Positions 43,576 through 52,091 of a stretch of 64,000 bases of DNA are shown in pieces; positions within the stretch are counted from its first letter, which is position 1; each line of letters begins with the position of its first letter. The DNA comes from JAJYSO01 sp964495935 (GTDB lineage: Bacteria; Bacteroidota; Bacteroidia; Flavobacteriales; Flavobacteriaceae), in NCBI GenBank assembly GCA_964495935.1, contig CAZBXQ010000005.1, positions 36,064-100,063 of the forward strand, given 5' to 3'. Made by a program: the position numbers and the translations under genes. Under the pieces are notes generated by a model. That model was not told where the DNA came from. It saw only the letters and a list, made by a program, of their open reading frames with translations, and did not search any database.

Positions 43576-44598
43576 ATGGATAAAGAGAAGATCAGGAAAA
43601 TATATCGTAATTATCAGAATATTGCCGATGACTTTGAAGTTCGACAATTGACTTCGGGTCATTTAAATCAGACTTTCCTAATACGAAATGCCGATTCCAG
43701 CTGTCTCCTCCAACATCTGAATACAACTATATTTAAGAATTTGGATATTATCACGGCCAATGATTTGCAGGTTGCTGTGCATTTGGAGAAAAAAGACTAT
43801 CCTCATGGGATTTTGATGCCGTTGGCCTTTAAAAATGGTGAATATCTTCTGGAAGGAGAATGGCGGATTTTTCCTTATTTTGAGGAATCCAAAACATTTT
43901 TAAAAGTGGATTCCCCTGAACAAGCCTTTGAAGCGGCTAAGTTTTTGAGTGAATTTCACTATTATTTAAAGGACATGGATACGGCTGAAATAAGACCTTC
44001 TATCCCCGGGTTTCTGGATTTTAATGCACGGTGGGAAAGTTTTAAAAAAGCCCTGAGAGAAAGTTTGAAGGAAAGACGAAAAAAGGCTGATAAAGAGATT
44101 CGATTTGTTCAGGAAAATCAGAATATCCTCAAGGAATGGAACACTGTTTTATCGTATTTCCCCGATCGCCTTATCCATGCCGACCCAAAGATTAGTAATT
44201 TCTTGTTTCATAAGGAATCGCAGGCAAAGATTAAAGCCTTAATTGATTGGGATACACTAATGGCGGGACCGATTCTATATGACTTTGGCGATATGGTTCG
44301 ATCCTATACTAACCTTAAAGATGAAGATGATCCGGATGCCGATGGTGATCATTTTAGTAAAGAAAACTTTGAGGCTTTAAAAGAAGGCTTTTTGTATGCT
44401 TTGAAAGAGGAATTGACCCAAAAAGAAATTCAAAATATGGACTTAGCCGGGAAGGTGGTAATCTATGTTCAGATTCTTCGATTTTTGACCGATTATCTGA
44501 ATAATGACATTTATTATTCCACCGATTACGAAAACCATAATTTAGATCGTACCGTCAATCAAATAAATTTATTGAAGGGATTGCAACAGCAGATTTAA
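43576..44598 (+). CDS. Aminoglycoside-phosphotransferase-fold kinase, N-acetylhexosamine 1-kinase-like
   Basis: 340 residues. Protein-kinase-like fold: LTSGHLNQTFLI near 22-33; LLQHLN; catalytic loop HADPKISN at 201-208 with Asp203 and Asn208; metal-binding IDWDTLMAGPILYDFGDMVRSYTN near 222-246. The last motif closely resembles NahK, which phosphorylates GlcNAc or GalNAc at C1 rather than antibiotics. A nucleotidyltransferase lies downstream on the same strand, a sugar transporter upstream. That set suggests uptake, C1 phosphorylation and conversion to a nucleotide sugar. The exact sugar is not shown by the sequence. Confidence 0.8.
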   Translation: MDKEKIRKIYRNYQNIADDFEVRQLTSGHLNQTFLIRNADSSCLLQHLNTTIFKNLDIITANDLQVAVHLEKKDYPHGILMPLAFKNGEYLLEGEWRIFPYFEESKTFLKVDSPEQAFEAAKFLSEFHYYLKDMDTAEIRPSIPGFLDFNARWESFKKALRESLKERRKKADKEIRFVQENQNILKEWNTVLSYFPDRLIHADPKISNFLFHKESQAKIKALIDWDTLMAGPILYDFGDMVRSYTNLKDEDDPDADGDHFSKENFEALKEGFLYALKEELTQKEIQNMDLAGKVVIYVQILRFLTDYLNNDIYYSTDYENHNLDRTVNQINLLKGLQQQI

Positions 44599-44787
44599 AT
44601 AGAGGCTTTACTTGATGATGAAACATCGAGTTTAATGAAATTCTCTGATGGATTTGAGGGCAAAAAAGTACCCCTTTTAACTCTGCCTCCATAAAAGATA
44701 TGGTTTTGATTTTCATTGGAATTTCTTATCCCGACTACAAAACCCCATGTTTTTCGACTAAAATTCAGGGGAATAGGGCTAAAACTT

Positions 44788-44795
44788 TATATTTG
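44788..44795 (+). promoter_or_regulatory. -7 box ahead of the nucleotidyltransferase leader
   Basis: TATATTTG, exact match to TAnnTTTG, 129 bases before the ATG at 44925. No good TTG element found upstream. Confidence 0.45.
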
Positions 44796-44859
44796 CCAAT
44801 ATTTTGAGAATCTATACGTTAGTTATAGGGAATAAAACCGTATTCATGTAATAAGAAGC

Positions 44860-44900
44860 CGAGTACCGACGATTGTGCGGACTCGCTCTTTTTATTTTTT
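44860..44900 (+). terminator. Hairpin with T-rich tail in the leader
   Basis: 8-bp stem with one bulge and a loop of 9 bases, followed by TCTTTTTATTTTTT. It precedes, rather than follows, the nucleotidyltransferase gene. Confidence 0.6.
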
Positions 44901-44924
44901 AAATATATATAAAGTATATCTTTT

Positions 44925-45842
44925 ATGAAAAAACCCATATTACTTGTTTTAGCGGCGGGATTGGGAAGTCGTTACAATGGACAAAAACAAACTGATGCCT
45001 TAGGAGAGGATCAGGAGACACTCATGGAATTTGCCCTGTTTGACGCGATTAAACGAGGCTTGGAAAAGGTTATTTTTATTATCAATGATCAATTCCCGGA
45101 GCCCTACAAAGAGGAGTTGAAAAAACGTTTGCAAGCCGCAGGCTGTGAAGCTCATTTTGTTATTCAGACCAATGATAAATATATTCCGAGCTCTTATTTG
45201 CCAAAATTGGCGGCACGTAAAAAACCCTTGGGTACGGCTCATGCCGTATATTGTGCAAAGGATTTAATCGATGCCCCTTTTATTACCATTAACGCCGATG
45301 ATTTTTATGGCCGTGAAACTATCAATAAAGCATTTGATTTGGTAGCCTCCGGATATTTGAAGGATGACCAATTTGGAATGGTTGCTTTTCAATTGGTGAA
45401 TACGTTGAGTAAAAACGGAACCGTTTCAAGAGGCGTTTGTCAGATAGAAGAAGGATTTTTAAAAACAGTAGAAGAGCATAAATCGATTGCCGAAGTTGAA
45501 GGGAAATTACGCGGGATTAACGATGAAACGAAGGAGGAAAAAGAACTCGATTATGATACGCCGGTTTCGATGAATTTTTGGGTACTCAGCCCTTCCTTCT
45601 TTGATTTTGCCAAGCGGGACTTAGAGGAGTTTTTACAAGTCAATGAAGATTTGTCAAAAAAGGAATTCTATCTTCCGGCCGTTGTTGATAATGCCATTCA
45701 TAAAGGTGAATTACAGGTCAAGGTAGAACCTACCCATGAAAAATGGTTCGGGTTGACTTATCACGATGATAAGGCTACTGCTGTAGAGGAAGTAACCGCC
45801 CTTAAAGAGCGAGGAGTTTACCCTGAAAACCTTTGGGAATAA
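44925..45842 (+). CDS. Sugar-1-phosphate nucleotidyltransferase
   Basis: 305 residues. NTP-transferase fold: LVLAAGLGSRYNGQKQTDALGEDQETLMEFALFDA at 5-39 (glycine-rich nucleotide loop), PLGTAHAVYCAKD near 102, ITINADDFYG near 122-131 with the metal-binding Asp. It probably makes a UDP- or dTDP-sugar from a sugar 1-phosphate. The upstream NahK-like kinase would supply that substrate, so UDP-GlcNAc or UDP-GalNAc are reasonable products (inference). A hairpin in its leader may control it and a strong bidirectional terminator follows. Confidence 0.88.
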   Translation: MKKPILLVLAAGLGSRYNGQKQTDALGEDQETLMEFALFDAIKRGLEKVIFIINDQFPEPYKEELKKRLQAAGCEAHFVIQTNDKYIPSSYLPKLAARKKPLGTAHAVYCAKDLIDAPFITINADDFYGRETINKAFDLVASGYLKDDQFGMVAFQLVNTLSKNGTVSRGVCQIEEGFLKTVEEHKSIAEVEGKLRGINDETKEEKELDYDTPVSMNFWVLSPSFFDFAKRDLEEFLQVNEDLSKKEFYLPAVVDNAIHKGELQVKVEPTHEKWFGLTYHDDKATAVEEVTALKERGVYPENLWE

Positions 45843-45884
45843 GAGGTTTATAAATGTTTCTATCTCGGAAACGAACATCAATAA

Positions 45885-45918
45885 AAAAGCGCAGCTGTTT
45901 TCATGCAGCTGCGCTTTT
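45885..45918. terminator. Bidirectional terminator between convergent genes
   Basis: Perfect 13-bp stem AAAAGCGCAGCTG (45885-45897) / CAGCTGCGCTTTT (45906-45918), 8-base loop, T-rich on both strands. It serves the nucleotidyltransferase gene on the plus strand and the M13 peptidase gene on the minus strand. Confidence 0.95.
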
Positions 45919-45941
45919 CTTGTGGATTGTAGATTTTGAAA

Positions 45942-48154
45942 TTACCAGATTTTGATCCGCTCTTCGGGTTTAATATACATTTTGTCCCCTTCCTGGATGT
46001 CAAAAGCCTGGTAGAATTCATCGACATTTTGAAGCGGTAAGTAAGAACGATAATAACCGGGGGCGTGGGGATCGTTCTTAATCTGTGTTCGCAATGCTTC
46101 TTGACGGGTTTTTGTACGCCAAACGGTAGCCCAGGACATAAAAAATCGCTGTTCTTGCGTAAAGCCATCGATTTTACCGGGCTTGTCATGGGTTTTGAAA
46201 TATCGCTCCAAACCGTGATAGGCTGCAGTGACACCTCCTAAATCGCCTACATTTTCACCGATGGTGTAGGCCCCATTCAGGTGCAGGCTGTCTTCCACCT
46301 TTACTTGACTGTAAAAATCAATTAATTTCTGCGTTCGCTTTTTGAATTTTTCCTGATCCTCTTTTGTCCACCAGTCGTTTACGTTTCCTTCGGCATCAAA
46401 CCGAGCTCCGCTGTCATCAAAGGCATGAGAAATTTCGTGTCCGATCACGGCTCCTATTCCTCCAAAATTAACGGCGGGATCAGCTTGGTAGTCGAAGAAG
46501 GGAGGTTGCATAATGGCGGCCGGAAAAACAATTTCATTACTGGAAGGATTGAAATAGGCATTGACCGTTTGCGGATTCATAAACCATTCTTTACGATCTA
46601 CGGGTTCATTGATTTTGGAAAGATTGTCATTGAGATGCCATTGGGAGGCTGCTAAAAGATTTTCGTAATACGTATTACCTTCCCGGATGTTCATGTCGCT
46701 ATAATCCTTCCACTCGTCGGGATAACCGATTTTAACCGTCAGTTTATCCAGTTTTTCTATCGCTTTCGTTTTGGTGCTGTCGGTCATCCAATCCAGGTTT
46801 TGGATTCGATCTTTATAGGTTTCAATAATGTTATGAACCATGGTTTCGGCCGTTTCTTTGGCTTTCGGAGGAAAGTATTTCTCGACATACATTTTTCCTA
46901 AAGCTTCTCCCATGACCCTGTTTATAGTGGCCAAAGCACGTTCATCGGCTGGTCGTTGTTGGAGAACACCATTAAGAGTTTTACTGTAAAAATCCCAATT
47001 GGCTTTTTCCAATTCAGTAGTTAAATCTCCGGCAGCACTGTTTAAGGTGGCCCAGCTAACGAGTGTTTTTAGATTTTTGATATCTTCGGTTTGTAGAAAC
47101 TGGCTTAGAGACTTGAGGTACTCCGGCTGGGTTACGATCATGGTATCGATCTCCTTTTTTACGGGGAGGTTGTCGAGCCAGGCTGCCCAATCTATGGCCG
47201 GTGCTATTTTTTGAATTTCCTTGAGGGATCGCGGATTGTTTAATTTTCTTATGTCTCTTCGATCTTCTTTGGTCATCCGGGGTTTGGCCAGTTGGGTTTC
47301 CAGCGTCAATATGGTTTGTGCTTTGTCTTTTACCCGATCTTCTTCATCTCCCCACAATTGAAACATACGGGCAATATGATCGGTGTATTGTTGGCGTACT
47401 TTTTTAGCATTCGAACTATTGTTTGTATAGTAGTCCCGGTCGGGCAGTCCAAGTCTCCCGGGGACCAAGTAGGCACCGTTCATGGCACTGTTTTCAGGTA
47501 ATGAAGAGGCATACATACCCCAGAAGGGGTTGGCAATTTCAGAGGGATGCGCAGAGATTAGTTTTTGAAGATCGTTAAAGGTTTGAACCTGTTTCAGATC
47601 TTCCATGATGGGTTTCAAAGGAGCCAGCCCGGCCTCATTGCGACCCGTCGTGTCAAGCTTGGAGTGATACAGCAAAACTGCCTTAGCCTGATCGGATCCT
47701 TTTTTAAAGTGATTATTTTCAATGGCTTCGTTAAGTAGCGCCAGAACATTTTTATCGGTGTTCTTTCGTAGGATTTGAAAACTGCCCCAAGAGCNNNNNN
47801 NNNNNNNNNNNNNNNNNNNNNNNNNNNNNNNNNNNNNNNNNNNNNNNNNNNNNNNNNNNNNNNNNNNNNNNNNNNNNNNNNNNNNNNNNNNNNNGCCAGA
47901 ACATTTTTATCGGTGTTCTTTCGTAGGATTTGAAAACTGCCCCAAGAGCTTTGGTCATCCGGGATGTCTGTTTCATTCATCCAGGTTCCGTTAACATAAC
48001 TGTAAAAGTCATCTTTGGGATTGGCTGTTGTATCCATGTAATGGAGATCGAGTCCATGTTTTTGTTGATCCATTTTGTCTTTTTGTTTGGGATTCTGACA
48101 AGATGCCACGAGGGCAATAACGGCGATGAGCATAAAGCTCTTATAGAAGTTCAT
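45942..48154 (-). CDS. M13-family metallopeptidase lipoprotein (PepO/neprilysin type), split by a false gap
   Basis: Signal peptide with lipobox VASC at about residues 15-18 of MNFYKSFMLIAVIALVASCQN. Mature part: DDFYSYVNGTWM, NAYFNPSSNEIVFPAAIM, zinc motif HEISH (residues 521-525 after merging), ENVGDLGGVTAAY with the third ligand Glu, and a C-terminal ending in KPEERIKIW. It cleaves peptides in the periplasm or at the cell surface. A run of 100 N interrupts the gene, flanked by identical 55-base copies. Merging the copies removes 155 bases and leaves one frame of 685 residues, KNVL-ALLNEAIENNHF, with the family's normal length. So the gene is intact; the gap is an assembly artefact. Confidence 0.93.
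47740..47949. other. Assembly gap flanked by an identical 55-base overlap
   Basis: 47740-47794 and 47895-47949 are the same 55 bases, on either side of exactly 100 N. A shared contig end of that length is what assembly by k-mers leaves when two overlapping contigs are joined with a fixed-size gap. The true sequence probably has a single copy and no N. Confidence 0.92.
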
Positions 48155-48234
48155 AGAATTGAAGATTAATTTAACAAACTGTGAAATTTAAAAAATATTG
48201 TAGAGAAACAACACATTTAATCATTTTTTCGGGA

Positions 48235-48813
48235 TTACTTTTTTTGCGCCTTTTGAAGGCTGTCTTGGCGGCGATCAATGTCGAAATCAAAATCTGAAAA
48301 ATCCTGAAGATAAACTTCGTTGAGTTGAATTTCCAGATTTTCATACGCTTCATATATTCCCGCTCCCATTTTTTGAAGCTCAAGAGTATCGTTTTTTTGA
48401 TACTTGAGGTACTGATTTAACATTTTGCTTCTGGTATATAGTACGTTAAGACGAGCTTCTATAGGAGTGGTTTTAAATTGCTCGGGAAGACTGTCTTTTA
48501 CTTTTTCTACGGATTTTAACACGGTTGACTCGGCATCCATGAGATCTCTCAAGGAGTAATGTTGAAATTTTTCCATTTCTACCTGCAAGGTGAGAAAGTC
48601 GCTCCAATTGGACAAATCTTCTTTTGCCTGAGGGATGAGATGGGATCTGGAAACCTGCTCAAGATTAAGAGGTTTAGACAAGGACTTTGATAATTTTTGA
48701 TTGTAGATGATATCTTCATCTTTCTTTTTGTCGGAAGAATGACAGCCTACGAGGATTATTGATAAAAGAAGAAGAACTCCTGTTTTGCTGAGGGAACTAT
48801 AAATGAGGGACAT
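48235..48813 (-). CDS. Hypothetical lipoprotein, 192 aa
   Basis: Not recognised. Signal peptide with lipobox LVGC at about 20-24 (TGVLLLLSIILVGCHSSDKKKDED), so it should be membrane-anchored in the envelope. The mature part is mostly helical (LTLQVEMEKFQHYSLRDLMDAESTVLKSVEKVK; LNVLYTRSKMLNQYLKYQKNDTLELQKMG) and ends in QDSLQKAQKK. It lies 80 bases upstream of the M13 peptidase gene on the same strand, so the two may be co-transcribed; both are envelope lipoproteins. No partner function can be assigned. Confidence 0.75.
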   Translation of the reverse strand: MSLIYSSLSKTGVLLLLSIILVGCHSSDKKKDEDIIYNQKLSKSLSKPLNLEQVSRSHLIPQAKEDLSNWSDFLTLQVEMEKFQHYSLRDLMDAESTVLKSVEKVKDSLPEQFKTTPIEARLNVLYTRSKMLNQYLKYQKNDTLELQKMGAGIYEAYENLEIQLNEVYLQDFSDFDFDIDRRQDSLQKAQKK

Positions 48814-48903
48814 GTTGTAAAGTCGTAAAATAATGAGAATTTTGTCTGGTGATATTACAAAAAAAAGCTGTTAATTTGGGGACGCAAGCTAACGAATAAT
48901 ATT

Positions 48904-49848
48904 ATGATGAAAAATATTTTGGTTATCGGTGCCTGTGGACAAATTGGTTCGGAGTTAACCATGGCCTTACGACAAAAATATGGAAATGATCATGTGATTG
49001 CCACGGATATCAGGGAAGGAGGAGCAGAGCTGATGAATTCCGGTCCTTTTGAAATTTTGGATGCAAAAGATAACGAGGCGATCGAGACGATGTTGATTCG
49101 TCATAACATTGGCGATGTGTATCTTATGGCCGCCATGCTGAGCGTTATTGCAGAAAAGCATCCGCTGCGGGCTTGGGAGTTAAATATGAATTCTTTATTT
49201 AATGTGCTTAATCTGGCACGGGAAAAGAAAATTCGCCGGGTTTTCTGGCCCTCGAGTATCGCGGCATTTGGGCTCAATACTCCGCACGATCACACGCCGC
49301 AAATTACAGTGATGGATCCCAACACGGTATATGGGATTAGTAAGTTAACCGGCGAGCGTTGGTGTGCCTATTACCATAAACGCTACGGGGTAGATGTTCG
49401 TAGTGTTCGTTTCCCCGGACTCATTAGTTATAAAACACCTCCGGGAGGAGGAACGACGGATTATGCTATTGATATTTTTCATAAAGCACTGTCGGATGCG
49501 AGGTATGAGTGTTTTTTGAAAGCGGATACGGCTTTACCCATGATGTATATGGATGATGCAATTCAGTCGATTCTATGTCTGATGGCCACTGAAGAAGAAA
49601 ATCTGACGATACGCTCTTCTTATAATTTGGGAGGGATAAGTTGTACTCCTCGGGCCCTCGCAAAAGCGATTCAAAATCATATTTCTGACTTTGAAATTAC
49701 GTATAATCCTGATTTCCGTCAGGAGATTGCCGATTCCTGGCCGAACAGTATTGATGATTCTCAGGCCGCTCGAGATTGGGGGTGGAAATCTACTTTTGAT
49801 CTCGATGATATTGTCGAAGTCATGCTGAATAACCTTCCGAAATCCTAA
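48904..49848 (+). CDS. L-threonine 3-dehydrogenase, short-chain (epimerase-like) type
   Basis: 314 residues. Extended SDR fold: NAD-binding GACGQIGSELTMALRQKYG at 8-26, VYLMAAMLSVIAEKHPLRAWELNMNSLFNVL near 71-101, WPSSIAAFG near 117, catalytic Tyr and Lys in YGISK near 146-150, and VRFPGLISYKTPPGGGTTDYAIDIF near 171. The PGGGTTDYA motif is the mark of SDR-type threonine dehydrogenase rather than UDP-glucose epimerase. It oxidises threonine to 2-amino-3-ketobutyrate, which is split to glycine and acetyl-CoA by a lyase not seen here. Single gene. Confidence 0.9.
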   Translation: MMKNILVIGACGQIGSELTMALRQKYGNDHVIATDIREGGAELMNSGPFEILDAKDNEAIETMLIRHNIGDVYLMAAMLSVIAEKHPLRAWELNMNSLFNVLNLAREKKIRRVFWPSSIAAFGLNTPHDHTPQITVMDPNTVYGISKLTGERWCAYYHKRYGVDVRSVRFPGLISYKTPPGGGTTDYAIDIFHKALSDARYECFLKADTALPMMYMDDAIQSILCLMATEEENLTIRSSYNLGGISCTPRALAKAIQNHISDFEITYNPDFRQEIADSWPNSIDDSQAARDWGWKSTFDLDDIVEVMLNNLPKS

Positions 49849-49883
49849 CTTGACTTATTTTCTTCCCGCCAACTGCACAGGGA

Positions 49884-51251
49884 TCAAAATTTCTTGAAAT
49901 ATACGGTTTTCCGATTGACGAATTCTCGGATTCCATCGGCAGAAAGCTCTCTTCCATATCCCGAAATCTTAGTTCCTCCAAATGGTAAACGAGGATCTGA
50001 TTTTACTAATTCGTTGACAAAAACGGCACCATCATCAAATTGGGGAACGAGGGCTTCGGCCCGATCAAAATCTTCGGTAAAAATGGAAACACCTAATCCG
50101 AAATCTGATCGATTGACCAAATCAATGGCTTCCATGTCTGTTTTAAAAGACATAACAGCCATCAACGGACCGAAAGTTTCTTCGGTGAAAACAGGCATTT
50201 TTTTACTGACATTAAGGACTACGGTAGGTTCAAAGTAGGCTTTATTACGATTCCCGCCAAGAATTACTTGGGCTCCTTTTTTAATGGATTTTTGCAATTG
50301 TTTTTCCAAATCTTCGGCCAAATCTTCACGTGCTAATACGCCGATGTAGGTTTCCTTATCGGTAGGGTCGCCGCTTTTTAATTCCCGTACGCCGGTCAGG
50401 AATTTTTCGACAAATTCATCATACACTTTTTCGTGAATGAGGAGTCGTTTTCCCGCGATACAACTTTGACCCGTATTTTGGAAACGAGCCTGGATACAGG
50501 TATCCACACTTTTTTCGATATTGGCGTCTTCAAAGATGACCAGCGCGTTGCTTCCCCCCAACTCCAAAACGGATTTCTTAATTTCGGAAGCGGCGGCAGA
50601 GGCGACGGCACTTCCGGCAGATTTACTTCCGGTAAGCGTAACGGCTTTGGTGTGCTTATTTCGAATGACGTGTTCTACTTTTTTACTGGAAAGGATTAAA
50701 TTTTGAAAAGCACCTTCCGGAAAACCGGCCTTAATCGTTGCTTTTTCAATGAGTTCAGCGCATCCCATAACGTTACTTGCGTGTTTTAAAACGGCTACAT
50801 TGCCGGCCATTAATGCGGGCACTGCAAATCGGAAAACCTGCCAAAAAGGATAATTCCAAGGCATAACGGCCAGTACAACGCCGATGGGTTCATAGGCTAT
50901 ATAGGAATTATAAGCCTCGGTTTCTATCGTCTTTTTGGTTAAATGCGCTTCGGCATGTTCGGCATAGTAATCGCAAACCCAGGCACATTTTTTGATTTCG
51001 GCCAGGGATTGTGAAATGGGTTTTCCCATTTCAGCGGTTATCATATCGGCATATTCCTGAGTATTAGTCCGTAATTCTTCCGCCAGATTCTCCATGAGAC
51101 TTTTTCTATAGGTGAAACCTGTAAGTCGCCATTCGGCGAAAACCTTGTCGGCTAATTTTAATTTCTTATTGATCTTGGATTTGCTCAATTCCTTGTATTT
51201 ACCGATGATCTCGCCGGTATAAGGATTGATAGAGGTGATCGTCTTTGCCAT
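49884..51251 (-). CDS. NAD(P)-dependent succinate-semialdehyde dehydrogenase
   Basis: 455 residues. Aldehyde dehydrogenase: TSINPYTGEIIGKYKELSK start, VMPWNYPFWQVFRFAVPALMAGN near 128, catalytic-region ELGGSNALVIFEDANI near 232, and the active-site Cys in NTGQSCIAGKRLLIHE near 265-280. The sequence group (short form starting TSINPYTGE, with QNTGQSC) is that of GabD-like/SSADH proteins. It would convert succinic semialdehyde to succinate, linking GABA breakdown to the TCA cycle. Substrate is inferred from the family; other aldehydes are possible. Convergent with the threonine dehydrogenase gene, 35 bases apart. Confidence 0.85.
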   Translation of the reverse strand: MAKTITSINPYTGEIIGKYKELSKSKINKKLKLADKVFAEWRLTGFTYRKSLMENLAEELRTNTQEYADMITAEMGKPISQSLAEIKKCAWVCDYYAEHAEAHLTKKTIETEAYNSYIAYEPIGVVLAVMPWNYPFWQVFRFAVPALMAGNVAVLKHASNVMGCAELIEKATIKAGFPEGAFQNLILSSKKVEHVIRNKHTKAVTLTGSKSAGSAVASAAASEIKKSVLELGGSNALVIFEDANIEKSVDTCIQARFQNTGQSCIAGKRLLIHEKVYDEFVEKFLTGVRELKSGDPTDKETYIGVLAREDLAEDLEKQLQKSIKKGAQVILGGNRNKAYFEPTVVLNVSKKMPVFTEETFGPLMAVMSFKTDMEAIDLVNRSDFGLGVSIFTEDFDRAEALVPQFDDGAVFVNELVKSDPRLPFGGTKISGYGRELSADGIREFVNRKTVYFKKF

Positions 51252-51326
51252 TTTCTTTTTTCTTAAAATTAGAAATATTATTCCTTCGAATTTAAGGGGT
51301 TAATAGGAATTTAACTTTGTTGTTGA

Positions 51327-51992
51327 TTATTCTTCTTTAAAGAATGGAGTGTATTGTAGAACTCTAAAGTCAATAGTGTTAAAATCGGGATCTTTTTGTT
51401 TCATTTCTTTATATAAAGCCATGCTTCCCACGGCGCGATTGGCAGCACCCGATGGGGCGGTGAGTGAAACGGTGCGGATAATCCGTTGATCGAGTTTAAA
51501 TTCATGAATTCGTGGAGGGCCTTTGGTAATTCTTTTTAACCGGATATCGGGGTGCTTCTTAAGGTGTTTTCTAAAAAAGTACTCGGGGCCGTTTTTGCTG
51601 TTTCCACCGGTAAATAAAAGCGTATGAATGTCGGGGTTTTTTTGAATCACCTGAATGAGGTTACGGAGTTCATATTTCTTTATTCCGAGGTCTGAGGCGT
51701 CTATCTTTTCCCGATATCCACAGCTTACAATATCACAGATCCCGATGTGATATTGGGTTAAAAAGGCCTTTCTCTCATCGATGGCCTGTTGTGTGGTTTC
51801 ATAAGAGAATCCCACTTTATATATACGATCCAAAATGGGCCACAACTGACCGTCCCGGCTGCCATAATTAAAATCGACATCACCGGGTTTTAAGGTCTTG
51901 GTCGCAAATCGGGGAGGGGGAAGGGTGCCTATAATCAGGCGGGTTGTATGCTTGGGAATAAAGCAGGGATAGGGATGGAAATGTCTAAACAC
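51327..51992 (-). CDS. Uracil-DNA glycosylase-superfamily protein
   Basis: 221 residues from a GTG at 51992. It starts HFHPYPCFIPKHTTRLIIGTLPPPRF, with IGTLPP corresponding to motif 1 of the UDG superfamily, then DFNYGSRDGQLWPILDRIY and GICDIVSCGYREK, and late SLTAPSGAANRA for the second active-site motif (SPSG/SPSxAN-like). It may be a DNA repair glycosylase, or a non-enzymatic relative common in Bacteroidota. A -7 box (TAAATTTG, minus strand, 52013-52006) lies 13 bases upstream, so the leader would be very short. Confidence 0.75.
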   Translation of the reverse strand: MFRHFHPYPCFIPKHTTRLIIGTLPPPRFATKTLKPGDVDFNYGSRDGQLWPILDRIYKVGFSYETTQQAIDERKAFLTQYHIGICDIVSCGYREKIDASDLGIKKYELRNLIQVIQKNPDIHTLLFTGGNSKNGPEYFFRKHLKKHPDIRLKRITKGPPRIHEFKLDQRIIRTVSLTAPSGAANRAVGSMALYKEMKQKDPDFNTIDFRVLQYTPFFKEE

Positions 51993-52091
51993 AATCTTTT
52001 TATCCCAAATTTATAAAGAATGGATGGAGATAAAAAATCCACTCCGGAGAATTGGAGTGGATTTTGAGCATTATTTTCCGTTTTGTACGGG

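Larger units (their letters stand above)
44599..44924. ncRNA. Promoter and terminator-like hairpin: possible small RNA or attenuator
   Basis: A 326-base gap. TATATTTG at 44788-44795 is a perfect -7 box. About 65 bases on, a hairpin CGAGT(A)CCG / CGGACTCG (44860-44868 and 44878-44885, one bulged base) is followed by CTCTTTTTATTTTTT. So a transcript of about 100 bases would end before the gene at 44925. It could be a small RNA, or a leader in which termination controls the nucleotidyltransferase gene. The part before 44788 shows nothing clear. Confidence 0.4.

Noticed and set aside
43576..44598. Aminoglycoside resistance gene
   Set aside because: The fold is that of aminoglycoside phosphotransferases, but the IDWDTLMAGPILYDFGD motif and sugar-gene neighbours fit a hexosamine kinase better.
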